Positions 22,521 through 34,800 of a stretch of 64,000 nt of DNA are shown here, piece by piece. The notes under the pieces were generated by a model. That model saw nothing but the letters and a program-made list of their open reading frames with translations, was not told where the DNA came from and did no database searches. The DNA comes from Schistosoma haematobium (taxonomy: Eukaryota; Platyhelminthes; Trematoda; Strigeidida; Schistosomatidae), in contig NC_067198.1 of assembly GCF_000699445.3 (NCBI RefSeq), positions 44,950,691 to 45,014,690 of the forward strand. Reading direction: 5' to 3'. The position numbers and the translations under genes were made by a program. Position 1 is the first letter of the stretch; each line of letters begins with the position of its first letter.

Positions 22521-25500
22521 CGAAGACGTAACTTAACTGGGCTTATCTTTGAGATGGCTTAAACTTCAATCACTCATCAGTAGTAGGAAGTCGAATAGAC
22601 AGTTTTATTTCGTGTGTAGATTCAAGCTTAGCTTTAAAATATGTGGTCAGGGTCTTCAAGAGAATCTCGTTGTTTGGCTGGACCGTTTTTACTTTAGAGG
22701 ACTAGTTGTCGGACACCAACTTGTATTTTTAATATCGTCCCAACAATTGCAGCGAACAGAACTGTTGAATTACGTAGTTTATTTTTCTTAAAAATCTTAT
22801 ATGTCTATCATTTTAATATTTGGATTGAATGTTTGCTTCTACTTATTCCTTACAATCTTCGAGGAAGCTGGGTTGCCTTTCGGCGTTGCAAAGGTATTTA
22901 TCAATTGCTGTTCAACTTCTAGTCAGTCATTCCGTTTCTTTTCGATTTTGCCAAACATTCGTGAACATGTTGACGATGAGTTCTAATGTTTTTTGCAGAG
23001 AATTTTCGGAACCAAAGGCTCAACTGTGTCTGACAAAATAGTAAATTGTTGATGCTCTCTGATGTATATCTGGATATCGCGCAGGTATTTGCATAAGCTA
23101 TTTGGCGTTCTACAATCAATGGATGTCCTTTTATCCGTTGCTTTTGACTGAAACATATCAGTAGTCTATTCGAGTGGAGAGAGCTGCAAAAAGTATGATA
23201 GATTATCGATGTATCCTCATTAATTCTCCTAAACTGAACTAGATGTAAGTCTAGAAATTGAAAAGGAACTAAGTAGGATCTGCTTTTCAGTTTCTCTCCA
23301 TAATTTCCGTTGCAAGTGAGCGATATCGTTCATGAGTAAAGGCAACATAACAAATGTGCTTTTCTAAGTGGTCATAGGCAAACACTGAGAACAGTTCTGA
23401 AGGATTCTGGAGTCATGCTGTAAAGTTTTGTAGGATGAAACCTCAGGTGTGAATATCTTCTAATGACTGTAAAATACTAATGAGTAGATACACCCAGACT
23501 ATCACAAGGAGAGATGCACAGGTCGTTTTTGTTGTTAGAAACTGTAGCCGTGCGATTTTTCAGGGAGTACCTGATGGATAGGGTGTAACTTCTTCCAGTG
23601 AGATTCTGAATTCATCAGTGTTGAGATGAAGGTTTCTATCAGTGGGGATCGGCATCCTGTATAAGGATTATTGTAGAGTCAAAACATCCCAAGCCCGTTA
23701 TCTGACTCCATCGCGAACGAACGACAAACAATTTGTGAACGTGAAGTATCAATTTAGTTTCGTACATTCTGCCAAGGCGAACCACACTTAAGCAGCAGTG
23801 GCAATCCAAAGTACAAATGAAGGATTTTCGCACATTGTTTCGTGCAAACGGACAACGAAAGATGAGAGGCAGAGAATGCTATTGTACGAATCAGAGCTGA
23901 TAAGGTGTGACCCACTATTTACGTTCTGACGGAAAAATGATAAAGTTATGTGATGAATAAGGTGGTGAACACACACGCTTATATAGAAACAGTCACGGTT
24001 ATTAGCGGATATTCAACAGGGTCAAAGTGGATGTGGGTTATGACTCAAAACAAATAGATCAGATGGCCTGTCCAGAAGCCGGAGTAATCCATGTAAATGT
24101 GATACAGTACTACACGCTAACATATTATTATATACACTAATTATTTCCTTCGAAATCTACAGGTCATCTGAGTAGGGTAGAGTTCGATGGTCTAGATAGC
24201 GAAGCAGGTCACAAATAGACAATAACAATAGGAATTTTTAGTTGTTATATATTCTGATGCAGCTGTTCCATACCATTTTCGCCGGCACGATCAGCAATGT
24301 GCAACAAGGTATTGGGCTTAGTGTGCGAATCCAGCAGACTATTACATAGACTACACTAATAAATTATGAGAATTTTGTTATTAATTGTTCAAAAGGAAAT
24401 ATCGTCTGAGAAGTAACTGGAGTCTAGTAATTGAACTACCCAAAAAGCTTCCCTTTATCTTAGATTGACATAGAAAAGCTGCTTCGTATAAGCTATGACT
24501 TTAATAAACGCGTACGTTAGGAATACGGTCCCAGTTAGAGGAAAATGTATAGCTGCTTGATATATATGTGGTGTTAAAGGGAAGGAGAAACTAAAGATGA
24601 TAGCGGAGCGAATAGATACAAATCCTTGACGATGCTTAAGTATTTGTAGCAGAACAAAAAGGGTATGTTTAATTGATTGGTCAAGTTCGTACTATTTGCT
24701 GTCACCAGGATACATTTTGGTTAATAAGGCTAACAGACAGATTACAGGGATGAGAATGTGAGGGTTGTTCAATAATAGTTTCGTCTTAGTATGGGGCTCT
24801 TCAACGTCGTCAATCCACGAAGCTAAACAGCTGTCCACCACATTTACTTAAACCTAACGACATCCTTAAGTCGGTATGATGTTTGCATGCACTAAATGTA
24901 ACGACCAAAATGCCAATAGTCAGTTTGAACATAGAACTAACGAGCCAAAATCTATTCGATTAGACTAGACTACGTTCTTATGTATAGCATACAAAGCGCC
25001 TCTGAGTGACTCACATTAAATCATATCAAAACACAAACTCTATGCTCAATTTAAACACTTCTGATTTAAGAAAGAGGAAAAATTAGATCAAAGTACAAAT
25101 CACCTCTAACGGTACAGTCTGTGCTATACAGCCAAAGGTTTCTCAAACACAAACTAGCGTGTTAAACAAAAATGTAACAGTTAATAAACAAGAGTTCGAT
25201 ACCTGAGAATCAACAAAAATATTCTTAGCAAGATGGAGTCAGATATGTTTCTGCAGAAATTCCAGCCGCCTTTCCAAACAGACGGTCAAAGTTTAACAGT
25301 CATACAGGGAACCATGGTATAACCTTGGGTTTATTCAAACACGCCTTTATTGTCAATAGTCCGGTAACATGCAACAGAAAAAATAGATAACAAAAGGTAA
25401 GTCCTTAATGGAAGTCATATAATAAAAGCTCAGACGAGGAAGACTGAAGAACACAAAGTGTGATTTAAAGAGATTTGAATAAAGGTTAAAATACACGAGA

Positions 25501-25889
25501 GGGAGAAGAAACAAAGTGGATGACAATGCTGTGCGACAAAATGCTTTGGAGGTATATCCAGCCTGTTCTTCCTGTTATATTGAATGGAATTTTGGAAAGT
25601 AACAATTAATCGAGAGTTTTATCACTAGTATGTTCACCAGACTCAAGTGTACTGGTTTATTTTCCATTTTTCTCCCGTTGTGTGTAGTTTGACATGCAAT
25701 TGCAACTCCTCTTTTCTTTTGTAGGAGGACTAAAAAAATGAAAAACTGACGAAGATTACGACAAATCGAAATTTTCGCTGCACTTTTTTCATTGTTATAT
25801 TGTTCCATATGGCCCTCATATTTGGGAAAGACGATCAGATATTGCTGAACACAGCAAGCCATCAGATATGTTTACCTATGAAAAACCCG
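22521..25889. other. Gene-free stretch, probably eroded retroelements
   Basis: Frames are short and broken. Minus-strand fragments next to 22520 may be remains of the LINE endonuclease. An LTR-like repeat shared with 44 and 55 kb lies at 23930-24135. I find no host exon. Confidence 0.35.
23930..24135 (-). repeat. Interspersed repeat shared with 44 kb and 55 kb
   Basis: Contains CTTATATAGAAACAGTCACGG and a GGGTCAAA block followed by GACTCAA. The counterparts at 55860-56000 (same orientation) and 44080-44290 (opposite) keep the same order of blocks. Confidence 0.5.
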
Positions 25890-26250
25890 TTTGATTTAAA
25901 CCCCCGGTTGACCACGTCTTAGGGTCATCACTATTCTGCTAAATGAGGAGTTGTAGCGGTGAATATGTTCTGTAAGTCTTCTACATTTGATGCTGACCGC
26001 ACTAGTTTTGGCAAATACACCTAATTAAAAGCGCCCGGTCACGCATCCTCACAAGATCACAAGTGGGTACGTCTTGCTATGCATCTCGTACAAACTTTGG
26101 CTGGCTTAGACGAAATACTATTCAACATATCGATGGTCTTCCACATGTATCTTCGAACGTCTTCACTTCTGACTTCTGATATGAATGGGCTGCTATACTT
26201 CGTGTACACATGTAAAGGCGTCGGCGAACATTGAATACCTGTGTCATTTT
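25890..26250 (+). mobile_element. Old 3' end and LTR of a related gypsy element
   Basis: Internal 3' sequence (GACCACGTCTTAGGGTCATCAC, plus orientation; compare the complement of 17240-17270) is followed by an LTR at 25952-26246 starting TGTAGCGG and ending near GAATACCTGTGTCA. It matches the complement of the 321-bp LTR with many differences. So an older relative of the 17-22 kb element inserted here in the opposite orientation and lost its body. Confidence 0.65.
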
Positions 26251-27318
26251 TAAATGTATTCCATTCCCACTCACTAGCGATCCTTCCAATTGAATGGGCG
26301 TTTCTGTTTGCATTTTAAGACCAATCAATTCATCTGTGCTATCTAATTTATTTTGTATGAGTTTTGTTCTCTTCACACCGTATGGCTGTATTTACCCTAT
26401 CGATAGTATTTATTTTAGGCCAACTTTAGGTGGGTGGTAGTTTTTTATTGTGATAGTACTAAACATATTACGATTACAGGTAACGAAGGCTTGAACCGGA
26501 GACTTTCCGCTCTTCAGTTGTGTTGATAAAAGGATTCTCAACCTTTTAATGCAGGCTTAGTGCTGAATTGACGTTATTAGTGATTGTGCTAGTAGTCTCT
26601 CACAGGCCCAATGTCCGAATTACTAAAAGTGCACCAGAACTTCGCAACTTGATCAGAATGAGAGGTTTTGAAACTTTGTATAGGATAATTGCTTTATTCA
26701 GGCAGTATTTTTTACATAACCAGGGTATAAATGGATTGCAGCAAAGTTTATACGCAGTCGGTGATAGAGTGGTGTAGATTTTATTAAACAATTTCTTACA
26801 GCTATCATACTGCGTATCATTTTCATCAGGAAAGAGAAAAAACGGCCGACCACATCAATGACTTTCATTAACCAAATTAAGTAGTATGATAGAAGACAGG
26901 ACGAGAAAATTTAAAAAAACGAATAAAAAGTGGGAAACGATATTCCTTACCAGAATGATAATGCACGAAAACAGTAAGTCCAATTAATGATAATTAAAGC
27001 AATAGAATTTCAGATAATGAGAGATGAAGTAACAAACGTTCTAAAAAGTGTATCACAAACCGAAAATAGGTAAACAGTCTTATGATTCAATTATTTTCTG
27101 GCGAATAACAGGATAGTTTGTAGATGGAGTTTCATTTAATCCACTTACGCAAATTTGAATTGACGTCCTACTACTGATTTATTCCACTACTGTCAATTTT
27201 AGTATGTTTATGATGTATACACCTACCATAATAATTACAAGAAAAGGGTTATCTATGTTTTTGTAGAGGAGAAAATATAAATTCCTGTGTCCAAATATCA
27301 TAAATGATAAAATTAAAA
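26251..27318. other. Stretch without a recognised gene
   Basis: Overlapping short frames at 26568-26791 show no motif. No repeat shared with the rest of the window is noticed. Confidence 0.3.
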
Positions 27319-27606
27319 GGTGAGACTATAATTTATGGACGAACTTTGAGCGACACTTGGCTGACCTTGAGAGTGTTCACCTAATAACGAGGACCAAATT
27401 TGGGGTTATGAACAAGTGTAAGGGACTAGAGTTATTACTTAAAGTTGATGGTTAAGGTTACGAATTATATTTATTGTTCTCATCATGAGCTGACATCTAC
27501 TGAAATGGCTAGACGCCATTTAGCCAAATGGATGAGCGAATTCCGCGCCAAAATCCGGGGCCTGTCACCTTTTACTTGATTGGTTCGTCCATAAATTAGT
27601 CTTGGC
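27319..27606. mobile_element. Merlin-like MITE, copy 1
   Basis: 288 bp. The left end GGTGAGACTATAATTTATGG and the right end CCATAAATTAGTCTTGGC are inverted. Flanks AATTAAAA and AATTAAGA agree at 7 of 8 positions, fitting an 8-bp target duplication. It is nearly the same length as the copy at 56972-57260, and the ends match the transposase-bearing element at 46117-47319. Confidence 0.7.
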
Positions 27607-28365
27607 AATTAAGATTTTTATTGAACCTGAGATGGCAGTTAGCTTACTGAAATGTTAGACGTTTACAATGTTTGATATATGGATGAGATCAGCTTATGTT
27701 TTTAGCAGAGATTCGGCTAGTAAGTAAAAATAGTTATTTTGTAACAAATGAAACACTACGATATGGAAAACAGAAATAAGTGGGAATGAATCACAGCTTC
27801 ATACAATAACCTATGATCTGACAGTTCCAAATGATTTGGTTTCTAATACTTCTTTAATGCATGCTTGAACATTAACTATGATAGCTTATTTATTATTTAT
27901 AGAGGTTTTTACACTAAAAGTTCAACATGCTGCACGTAATCGAAGGATTTTCTGTTTCTATTATGTAATTGGTGGAAAAAAGCATTCCAAAACCAATCCT
28001 TTCTGGTAAATTAACCTAATGTTACGAAATCTCAAAGAGCTTTACAACTGCCGTTTGTTGTTACAACGGATATGCTACTGAACGATCACTGAAATGATAT
28101 CCAGAGGTCTGTTTATGAAAATCCAACTTTAAGTAAACGAACCTCTGAAAATCCAGTATAAAACCTCATTGATCACATCTTTAACATTAATAGGAGGCTT
28201 GGATACGGATGATGATTTTTAATATTTGGCGGATAAATACTTAAATCTTTAGCATCACTGATAAGAAAAACGAGTGGTAACAATTTGGAAATGGATTTAT
28301 TAAGATAAGGACATCCATTGGCCAGATACCATCAGTAACAACCTACTGCGGAAGAGAACAAACCA
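27607..28365. other. Stretch without a recognised gene
   Basis: AT-rich. No exon or repeat identified. Confidence 0.3.
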
Positions 28366-28730
28366 GCCTCCTGTAATTGAAGAACATATGAAACTGGAAA
28401 CAACTATCAACTGATATCAAAGTTATAATTTTTAATACCAACGTCAAGACAGTCCTACTGTATGGAGCGGAAACTGTCCTGACGTTCGTATTGAAGATTA
28501 TGACTTTGATATTAATTGATAGTTGTTTCGAGTTTCATCTGTTCTTCATTTGTAGTAATGCTGTCCTTTCTTTGTCAGTCCTTGTCTTTACGTCTGCATT
28601 GAACCCTCCTTGTTCACCGATTATGCTAACCAGATACGTGAAAGATTCAACATTTTCTAGAACTTCTCCACCAAATGTGATTAGGTTGGTTCTACTCCCT
28701 ATTGTATTTGAAGACCTCTCTTTTTTCCCT

Positions 28731-28740
<10 letters not shown>
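28300..28740. mobile_element. Inverted pair of LINE RT-tail fragments
   Basis: At 28366-28450 a LINE RT C-terminal segment (plus strand, VLLYGAET-like at 28450-28475) is followed after 25 bases by its inverted copy at 28476-28562, which continues to about 28740 as minus-strand RT (NLITFGGEVLENV-like). Arms of about 85 bp can form a hairpin. Confidence 0.6.

Positions 28741-28768
<28 letters not shown>
28738..28768. repeat. (TA)n microsatellite
   Basis: About 15 TA units at the end of the inverted LINE fragment. Confidence 0.9.
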
Positions 28769-28770
<2 letters not shown>

Positions 28771-29437
28771 ATATAAATGATTAAAATCATTAGAATTGAA
28801 ACAAAAAACCACGCACTGATCAAGTTATTATTATCAGTTTAGTTATTTTAAAAAGTTCAAGTGTTCCATTAAACCGATCATAAATGATGTAACTGATAAA
28901 CTATAAATATTAAACTTTATTTCGTAATTCGACATAATTATAAACTAGAGAGTGGCTCTGCAATAATAATAATAATAATAATAGATAATTTATATAATGC
29001 AAATGATATACTGACATGGATTTATAACCTTGACAATAATAATAATAATTGGACATTGATATCATATATGTTTAAATGCATTCAATATGTATATGTATAT
29101 ATATATTCAAGTGTTAAATACAAAATTATTAAGATATTTGACTACATAAAACCTTTGTTATATATACTATTATTATATGAATAATGATGATAAGGAATTA
29201 AAAGGGATATTATCTGTACAATTAAAAAAAGAAAAATGATAAGTAAATATTAATTCATGTTTAGTTTAAATTAGAAGAAAATAACAAAGAAAAAAAAAGA
29301 AAAAAAGGGACTGAAATAAACAAAGATGAGAGGGAAATCATCAAAATATAAATGACGATAATAATTAAATAAAAATTGAAATTTGAAATTAAACAATATA
29401 ACTATGTTTAATATAATTAAAATGTCAATGGCTCAAC
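28769..29437. other. AT-rich low-complexity stretch
   Basis: Contains (AAT)n runs at about 28964-28984 and 29036-29049 and A-rich tracts. No gene is seen. Confidence 0.5.
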
Positions 29438-29572
29438 AATAGATAGATAGATAGATAGAAGTGTGGATGGATAGATAGATAGTGTGGTTAGATAGATAGA
29501 TAGATGTGTGGATAGATAGACAGATAGATAGATAGATAGAAGTGTGGTTAGATAGATAGATAGATAGTTAGG
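29438..29572. repeat. Composite GATA repeat block
   Basis: Runs of GATA (ATAGATAGATAG) are separated by about four GTGTGG units (AAGTGTGGATGG, GTGTGGTTAG, TGTGTGGATAG). This gives a higher-order minisatellite of roughly 30-50 bp periods. Confidence 0.85.
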
Positions 29573-29831
29573 ATAACAGATTACTGAGATGGATAGTTTT
29601 ATTACTGAGTTGTAAAGTATAGTACGAATCGTGTAATTTTACTCAAAAAATTTATTTGAACTAAGTAAGAAATTATCGACGTGACATTTTTTCTTCTAAA
29701 AGCATAGCACGTGTATTACTCTAAAAGAAATAATACGGGAATAAAAAGAAAACATTAGATCATTAATAGATACTCTAGGAAAATTATATTGTACTGGCGG
29801 TCCCTAATGAGTCAATCAGGATTAAGAGAGT

Positions 29832-30240
29832 TGTTATATCCGAGTGAAGATTAAATTACGGGTAACTTCCAAGGACTATTCATAGACTAATATTCTATAA
29901 ATATTCTTATTGTATAACAATTCAATAATTAGATTATGTATATCTATATTCCCCTTACTATAAGCTTTATTTTGATCTATAATTTATTATTATACGATTT
30001 ACGGTTCTTAATCTATGTTCAGTTTATTAACTACTGCCTCCTATTTTATGGTACGTTGTGGTCTGTCTGATTGATATATAAACCGAGTATGTCTGAAATT
30101 AACGATTCCATTCGATTCATATTGCAGAAGCTGGTATTGTATTCTGGACTCAAGTGGACGGGCTAGGAGGACATAGGACCAATAAGGACGCTAGACTGCT
30201 CGTACCGGTTGAACGTCATTGGTTGGCATAGTGTGAAGAT
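29832..30240 (+). repeat. Solo-LTR-like repeat (family L), diverged
   Basis: Starts TGTTATATCCG. It shares with the copies at 33870, 34866, 52619 and 63789 the blocks TAAGCTTTATTTTGA, TGGTACGTTGTGGTCTG, TATATAAACC and GATTCATATTGCAG. The right end is eroded, and no target duplication was found. Confidence 0.6.
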
Positions 30241-31705
30241 TTGTAGAAGTCGTATCCTGATTGGTGAATAAGTCGCGTGATAAAAATCCGGACATCAAGT
30301 CATAACAAGAGTTTCTTTTGTTTATTTTTTTTCTGTGTGAAATTAAAAGCTCAATATGGATTATAAAATTAAAGATTGACAATAGTCGACCACTAAAATG
30401 CCTTTTTAAAAAAATGATTAAAAAATATCACCTTTACAACCAGACAGTGAATATGCTGTAGTCTTGAAGTTAGATTACAAGAAATTTCTTCTGCTGATGA
30501 AGATTGTATGTTAAGTTGATTCAATGTGTAGCCAAGTGTGTTTATGTAGTTAGATAGTATTCTCACAATCTAGCTACCTACTGACTGTTAACATCAACGA
30601 CAAGTTTCTTAAGTTTTGAAACAAAAAGGATAGTAAAGCATTATTTCATTATAGCTAATGTCAGTTCGTGATAAATAATCAAAACCTAATTCATAATCTT
30701 AATTAATTTCTTTTACCTAACCTTAACGACTTTGCATTACCGCTGGTATTAGTTGGTTGGGGTTTAGGGTTATAACTCTAACTCACAAACTAGCCCAACT
30801 GCTCGTGTGTGAAATTAATTGTTTTCCCTTATGATAAAGAATAAATTTACATGTAAAACACTATTTATGACATCAAGACTATTAGGCTGCCGTGGTTTTT
30901 ATTGTTAATGGTTACATAACTAGGCAGAGTATCCTGAGTAGTCAATAAGTTGCTCAAGGCTATCAACATAGTATACTTTTTAAGACATTTTTAAACGTAT
31001 GTAAACAATTGATGACAAAGAATGGTCATGGAAGGTATCGGTGGCACTAATGGTTGTTCATTTTGATAAGTTGGAGAAAATGTTTCATCCTCAGTTCTGT
31101 GACTCTTTACTCTAGTAGTACTTATCGATAGTAGCTTGAAAACCACTTGATATTGTTGCTGAATGGATAGATTAGATTTCTATATCATTCAAGTAATCCA
31201 TATAACCTTCAACTAGAGTGCTAACAGACTGAACAGATGAATTTCAAATTAGATGAACCTATGCATAATATTAGTCGGTAGTCATTATTCAAGTGACTAT
31301 ACAATTTTGTCTAAGATAATCATAGGATTCGATATCTTAGTCGTACAGAAATTCAACCGAGGACTGAATAACCCAGTGATTCTTAGTTGGTGGCACAGTC
31401 TTTAATCCTGTGGTGAACATCAATCCCATCAATATTAGAAACACACCATATTGACAAGTACGAACGAGTATTCAGTATTCTTCTAACACCTTCCAATGAC
31501 TGCCAATAAACATCTAACATCAATAAAAGATGTTTTAGAATGTCAGATCGATTAGACAAAAGTTGAAAAATACTTAAAACTGCTGGGATTCATCCAAGAC
31601 AATTCCAGTTTATAATTTTGTGATAGTATTGAATCATTAGATTAAATGTGATCAGTTAAAATTATTAATGAAATATTTTTAAAAATAAATATTCAAGTGA
31701 CATAC
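30241..31705 (-). other. Downstream of the last visible ERC exon
   Basis: The terminal ERC exon(s) should lie to the left of 31706. I searched this stretch by eye on the minus strand and found no convincing continuation with stop codon and splice acceptor. Confidence 0.3.
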
Positions 31706-31853
31706 AAGTTGTTTTTGTTGTTGTTGTAATTGATCCCGTTCAATTCGTAATTTTTCTAAAGCTTGATTAGAAGTTGTATTCTTTGGAGCAGTCAATTCCA
31801 TTAAAGCAATATTAGCTTCTTTTTCACACAATGAAGCAGTAAGTGATTCCAGT
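31706..31853 (-). CDS. ERC: ERC exon 14 of those visible (conserved C-terminal block)
   Basis: Reads [20 protein letters not shown] and later [16 protein letters not shown], the diagnostic ELKS/ERC block. It enters with one base that completes a codon from the previous exon and ends at a GTATGT donor, so at least one more exon follows. It lacks the PDZ-binding end known from some relatives, which would be encoded further on. Confidence 0.78.
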
Positions 31854-34800
31854 CTGAAATGATTATACATCAGAGAATAAACAATTAAAATCTATATGAA
31901 GCATTAATTATGAATTTGAATTGTTAATGGTAAGAATTGATATTAAAATAGTAGTAAAATCAATGTATATGTATATGCGCACTCTCCAGGAATCCCATGC
32001 TAGGACAAAACGACTGTCGCCACTGCGTGTCATTTCGTTTCGCTCGTTTCTATTCGCTTCATTCACCTGATTGTCTGTCGAGATCAATGGTTGTAAAAAA
32101 TATATGTAATATCTCGATAATGATCAATCACGTGATCTAACTGGAGTCAGATTCAAGGCCACTAAAATGCAGTGAACGAGAACAGAAGTGGAGACAACTG
32201 AATGTATCTGAGAACTATACAGTAAATACTTCATTTTCAAAATGTTAACGAATTGTCTCAAACTTGATTGTTCCTTTTGCAAATATCAGTCAATCATCTC
32301 AGACTTCATTATTCTTTTGTTTCCACACCAATTGTTCTTTGATCTTCTTAACCTTCTGCCTACAGGCATTTCACTTTCTATTGATGACGCATACTATTTA
32401 TATCTTTCGACATCAATAACACACACCACAGCAATATTTAAACTTGTGTAAATGTAGTGTTCGGTTATTTAGTTACTCTGAAAAAGTCGCTTACATTATG
32501 TCACGAAACGTCTTCAGAAATACAATTTTTCTACTCATTGGGATATAACAAAAGATATTTCATGGAGTTCTAGTGAGAAGCCATGACCAGTGGAGTTTAA
32601 TCGGGTTTGTTGTGAGATATTAACTCACTGATGACAATGGTGGACGGTGGCGCAACCTCGTGGATTAGTTGAAGCTAGACATTAACACAGCTGGATGCCA
32701 GCCAGCTCAATAGTCTAGTGGTTAAGAGTTCGCTGGAGGTACTGACAGGTTTTGGGTTCGAATCTCGTAAGGAAGGCTCGTGGATGCACACTGTTGAGAA
32801 GTCCTATACTAGGACGAAACGGCCGTCCAGTGCTTCCAGGTTTTCCATGGTGGTCTAGCTTCAACTGACTCATAAATTCACATATTAATTATTATGATCA
32901 TACTAGTTAAAGAAAGATGTGTACATATACTTACTTGATTGTTAAAATTTCATCAGATTGATCTTCAACTTGTTTATTCAATGTGGCAATACGTTTGTTC
33001 AATTGTTCAATTTTATCTTTACAACCATTATGTTCAGCTTTTAATTTTTCAAGTTCAATCAATGATCCTTGAGCCTATTATTTATGAAAAATAGAACAAT
33101 CATTTATAACTAATAAAATTTCATTTCAACTTAACTCATTAAAAAGTAATTCCATTGAAAAACTGAGTTTTAACTGTTATACTGCACCTTTTTTCAAGGT
33201 TGGATACTTATCGGAAGAGCGATGAATTACTTGGATAACATGACATTTATCACCAACTAGTGATCAATCAATTGTAAATACCTACAGGAGGTCAGTCGTG
33301 GTCCGGATAGCCCAGTGGTAACGTCTCTGACTGTGAAACTGGGTGATACAGGATTAAATCTGTCAGGGATTATCAGAATACAGGTACACCTTGCTGATGA
33401 GTGCCAGAATAGCACGAAACCTAGGTCCATGGTTTTCTATTGACTACCTTCAACCACCACCTTATCTCAATATAGTGCACACAATGTCGAGTAACCTAGA
33501 CTGATGGCCACATTGCAATTCGGTCGATAGGATTCGATCTGTACTAAGTAGGATCTGACATACATGACATCGATCACCACCACCTCAGAATGATTAGATA
33601 GTGAACAGATGCTTTCGTCTAATTAAACGTTAATATAATAAACCCTGAATTATCAAAATTCAAAGTTATGAGATTAAAACAAATCAATATTACTAGAGAT
33701 AAGATATCAGGCATTTTGTTCAGGTTGATAACCTTAATGTTTAAAAGAAATGAGATTATTATTGTTGAAGAACAATCATAGTGTTGATGATTTTAGGATA
33801 TATGTTGAATCAACTGTCTTAAGAAATGACATCTATGGGTGTCTATCAACATTTATTTTTACACTAAACTGTTATATCCCGATGAGAATATTGAGTTGTA
33901 ACCGTTGGGATCTAATTATGGACTAATACTATGTGTATAGTTTTATTGTATAATTGTTATGTAACTAATCTATTCATATTCATGTCCCTCTAATTATAAG
34001 CTTTATTTTGACCTATGAACTATTATTATAAGATTTACCATTCTTGAGTTATACCTTGTCTGTTAATTATTATCTCCTTTATTCACAGCCACATTTGGCT
34101 ACGTCCTGAACAAATGTTGTTTTCTATTTCATGGTACGATGTGGTCTCTCTGGTTGGTATATAAACCCAGCATGTTTGAAATAAACGATTCATATTGCAG
34201 AGTTTGAGATTGGTGTTCTGGACTTAACAGGCTGTGCTAGGCAGGAAGCAGGACCGATAAGGACTCTAGGTTCCTCGTACGTATTTTGATCCAATCGATA
34301 ATTCACTGCTCTCTAATTGGCGGTATCATCACGTTATACATTGATAGGAGCATAAACTCATAAGTTAATAACATAAACTGATGATGACCTCTCAATAGTT
34401 TTAGACTTAAATTATCCTTTTAAGATACATACTTCATTTCATTTCTCCCATAAAATGGGATATTATTTAATCAATAATTAGAAAGTGTGTAAATATATGT
34501 ACGAAGGTACTGATGAAAATTTCTTAGTTTACAATAATAAAATCAGATAAACCTATTTGATATTAAAGAAACATCTTTTAGATTTTATGCTTTTATACTA
34601 CTGAATACAAACATCATTTTGATATGAAGTTGTTTCAACAGTGTTCATTGAAATGGATGATTTAAATGATGAAGCTAACATCACCAACATCGAAGACCAA
34701 CGAAACAGGTGGGCGTAAGTAAGTAAGTAACATTGTCTTTCTAAACAATAGAAAATCAGGATAAATCCCAGATACAAGTGATCTGTGAGAATTTCTCTAT

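Noticed and set aside
29438..29572. CRISPR-like array
   Set aside because: The units are simple GATA repeats without unique spacers, in a eukaryotic context.
30390..30480. Terminal ERC exon
   Set aside because: A short open stretch with GTGATA donor-like end exists, but its sequence lacks any ERC similarity and a stop.
32705..32790. Possible tRNA gene
   Set aside because: A and B boxes are present, but there is no closed acceptor stem, and the same unit recurs with a ribozyme attached; it is a retroposon.
32790..32840. Active hammerhead in the family T unit
   Set aside because: Stem II and GAAAC are perfect, but the first core strand is TTGAGAA, with two required bases changed.
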